DNA from: Rickettsiales bacterium
GTDB lineage: Bacteria > Pseudomonadota > Alphaproteobacteria > TMED127
Assembly (NCBI GenBank): GCA_002717855.1
Contig: PBCD01000008.1
Span: forward strand, 1-7,539
Direction: 5' to 3'
Length of the DNA: 7,539 nt
The notes beneath the pieces were generated by a model that saw only the letters and a list, made by a program, of their open reading frames with translations, was not told where the DNA came from and searched no databases. Positions 6,373 to 7,539 of the stretch are shown here, piece after piece; position 1 is the stretch's first letter, and each line of letters opens with the position of its first letter. The position numbers were made by a program, and so were the translations under genes.

Positions 6373-6667
6373 TTTATTAATAATACCTGTGTTTTTATTT
6401 TTCTTTTCTTTCCAAAAATCCGTTTTATCTATGGACAAAGACCAAATAAATATAAAAATGATAGTGAATAATTGCTCAAGTTGTCATCTCGAAGATAATC
6501 ACAGTGGATTAATTCCTTCATTTTTTGAAATTGAAAAAGAAATTTTTATAAAAAAAATGATAGATTTTCAAAACATAAATGATAATTCAATAATGAATAG
6601 AATAACAAAAGTATTAAATCTTGATGATATTCGAAGTTTAGCAGATTATTATTATGAAAAAAAATAA
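6365..6667 (+). CDS. Monoheme c-type cytochrome, probable FccA-type subunit of sulfide dehydrogenase
   Basis: A 100-aa exported cytochrome c. The signal peptide covers about residues 1-22 (hydrophobic 4-15, plausible cleavage after S22), leaving about 78 residues. The heme attachment site is CSSCH (37-41), with H41 as the proximal ligand. M78 in NSIMNRITKVLNLDDIRSLA fits the distal ligand; the pattern I-M-x-R-I followed by an acidic residue, I and LA-x-Y-Y is typical of the small cytochrome partner of flavocytochrome c sulfide dehydrogenase. A single heme matches the Chlorobium-type subunit rather than the diheme one of Allochromatium. It would take electrons from the flavoprotein encoded next, in the periplasm. 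The ATG lies inside der (8-bp overlap), and the 3' end overlaps the flavoprotein gene by 14 bp, so the three are surely co-transcribed. No Shine-Dalgarno sequence is seen. The cytochrome call is firm; the FccA role rests mainly on the neighbour. Confidence 0.85.
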   Translation: MVNLLIIPVFLFFFSFQKSVLSMDKDQINIKMIVNNCSSCHLEDNHSGLIPSFFEIEKEIFIKKMIDFQNINDNSIMNRITKVLNLDDIRSLADYYYEKK

Positions 6668-7539
6668 AATAAATTTATACAAAAGAAGATTTATTAAAAA
6701 TTTAGGTTTAGGCTTTATCTCGTTACCATTTCTAAGAGGGGTTAGGGCTAATTATAAACCAAAAGTGGTTATAATTGGTGGTGGATTTGGAGGTGGGAGT
6801 TGTCTTTCCTATTTGCAAAAATTCTCCAATCAATTTGATATTTTTTTAATTGAAAAAAATAAAAATTACTATACCTGTCCATATTCAAATTCAGTTGTTG
6901 GAGGATTTAGGTCACTTAACAATAACAAGTTTAAATTAAATAAATTAAAATATAATAATGTTAAACTAATTTATAAAGAAGTGAAATTTGTTGATTCTGA
7001 AACAAAACTAATAAAATTTTCGGATGACGAATTTCTTAACTACGATTGGTTAGTGATTTCACCAGGAATTGATTTTAAATGGAATGATATTGAGGGTTTT
7101 AATTTTGAAACAAGTAAAAATTTACCTCATGGATGGAATGGAGCTGACGCAAAAAAAATTTTAGATAAAGTTAACAGTTTGGAAGATAATTCAACTATAT
7201 TATTATCGGCACCTGATTACCCTTACAGATGCCCTCCAGCACCTTATGAAAGAGCGTCTTTAATAGCTTATAATTTAAAAAAAAGAGGTTTACGCTTTAA
7301 AATAATAATTTTAGATAGTAAGGATTCTTTTGCAAAACAAAATCTTTTTTTTAAGGCATGGAACGAACTCTACCCTAAAAGTATAGAGTGGATTCCCAAA
7401 AGCAAAGGTGGAAAAGTTACAAAACTTGATTACAAAAATAAATTTTTAATCACAGAAACGGGACAAAAATTTAAAGGTCAATTTATTAATATAATCCCGA
7501 ATCAAAAAACAAAGAATCTTTTTTTATATGATAATAAAA
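6654..7539 (+). CDS. fccB: Flavocytochrome c sulfide dehydrogenase, flavoprotein subunit (partial, 3' end off window)
   Basis: The first 295 residues of a flavoprotein of the FccB/SoxF family, open to the end of the window; the family is usually about 420-430 aa. These proteins oxidise sulfide (or a polysulfide/Sox intermediate) in the periplasm with covalent FAD and an active-site disulfide, passing electrons to a cytochrome c. The N-terminus is a Tat-type signal: YKRRFIK at 9-15, then a mild hydrophobic stretch (about 17-27) and basic residues. The FAD-binding Rossmann motif IIGGGFGG lies at 40-47, and the family motif YTCPYSN at 73-79. PYRCPPAPYERA (190-201) contains C193, the position of the first redox-active cysteine; the second would lie past the window edge. 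SPGID (136-140) fits the dinucleotide-binding fold. The ATG is 14 bp inside the cytochrome gene, without a Shine-Dalgarno sequence. A covalent FAD site is assumed from the family (C75 is a candidate), not shown. Confidence 0.88.
   Translation, partial: MKKNKINLYKRRFIKNLGLGFISLPFLRGVRANYKPKVVIIGGGFGGGSCLSYLQKFSNQFDIFLIEKNKNYYTCPYSNSVVGGFRSLNNNKFKLNKLKYNNVKLIYKEVKFVDSETKLIKFSDDEFLNYDWLVISPGIDFKWNDIEGFNFETSKNLPHGWNGADAKKILDKVNSLEDNSTILLSAPDYPYRCPPAPYERASLIAYNLKKRGLRFKIIILDSKDSFAKQNLFFKAWNELYPKSIEWIPKSKGGKVTKLDYKNKFLITETGQKFKGQFINIIPNQKTKNLFLYDNK

Noticed and set aside
1..7539. A mobile element, defence system, CRISPR array or RNA gene
   Set aside because: No transposase, integrase, direct-repeat array, toxin-antitoxin pair or tRNA-like cloverleaf was seen; every gap over 80 bp is AT-rich spacer between ordinary genes.

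Overview
The window looks like chromosomal DNA from a very AT-rich (low GC by eye), streamlined proteobacterium, most likely an alphaproteobacterium. Three things point that way: a DUF2794 gene and a small DUF1289 gene, both common in Alphaproteobacteria; a Der GTPase whose first G4 motif reads NKSE; and the yfgM-like/bamB/der gene order. Intergenic gaps are short, genes overlap or abut, most starts lack a clear Shine-Dalgarno sequence, and lysine codons form long A tracts. No tRNA, rRNA, CRISPR array, insertion sequence or phage gene is visible.

Left part (1-2121). After a 26-T run and a short leader comes a sigma-54 enhancer-binding protein that resembles FleQ/FlrA flagellar master regulators in its AAA+ core and C-terminal Fis-type helix-turn-helix, but has no N-terminal receiver or sensor domain. 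A dyad of the form GTCA-N6-TGAC lies about 40 bp upstream; its half-sites and spacing match the published FleQ box. On the minus strand, and overlapping its 3' end by 14 bp, is trhO, the rhodanese-type tRNA U34 hydroxylase.

Middle (2217-3017). A 55-aa DUF1289 protein is coupled through an ATGA overlap to an unrecognised 107-aa exported protein. DUF2794 converges on this pair from the minus strand, with an 8-bp overlap.

Right part (3101-7539). One tightly packed rightward unit runs yfgM-like, bamB (TTG start), der, a monoheme c-type cytochrome, then a flavocytochrome c sulfide dehydrogenase flavoprotein cut by the window edge. The first three are the widespread envelope/ribosome-assembly block: YfgM and BamB act in periplasmic protein handling and outer-membrane protein insertion, and Der in 50S maturation. 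The last two, fccA-like and fccB-like, together imply periplasmic sulfide oxidation that feeds electrons to cytochrome c. They are joined to der by overlapping reading frames, so sulfide oxidation appears to be co-transcribed with housekeeping genes.

I see no multi-gene system of an unknown kind. The most interesting points are the FleQ-type regulator with its own FleQ-box-like dyad, and the fccAB pair fused onto the der operon.
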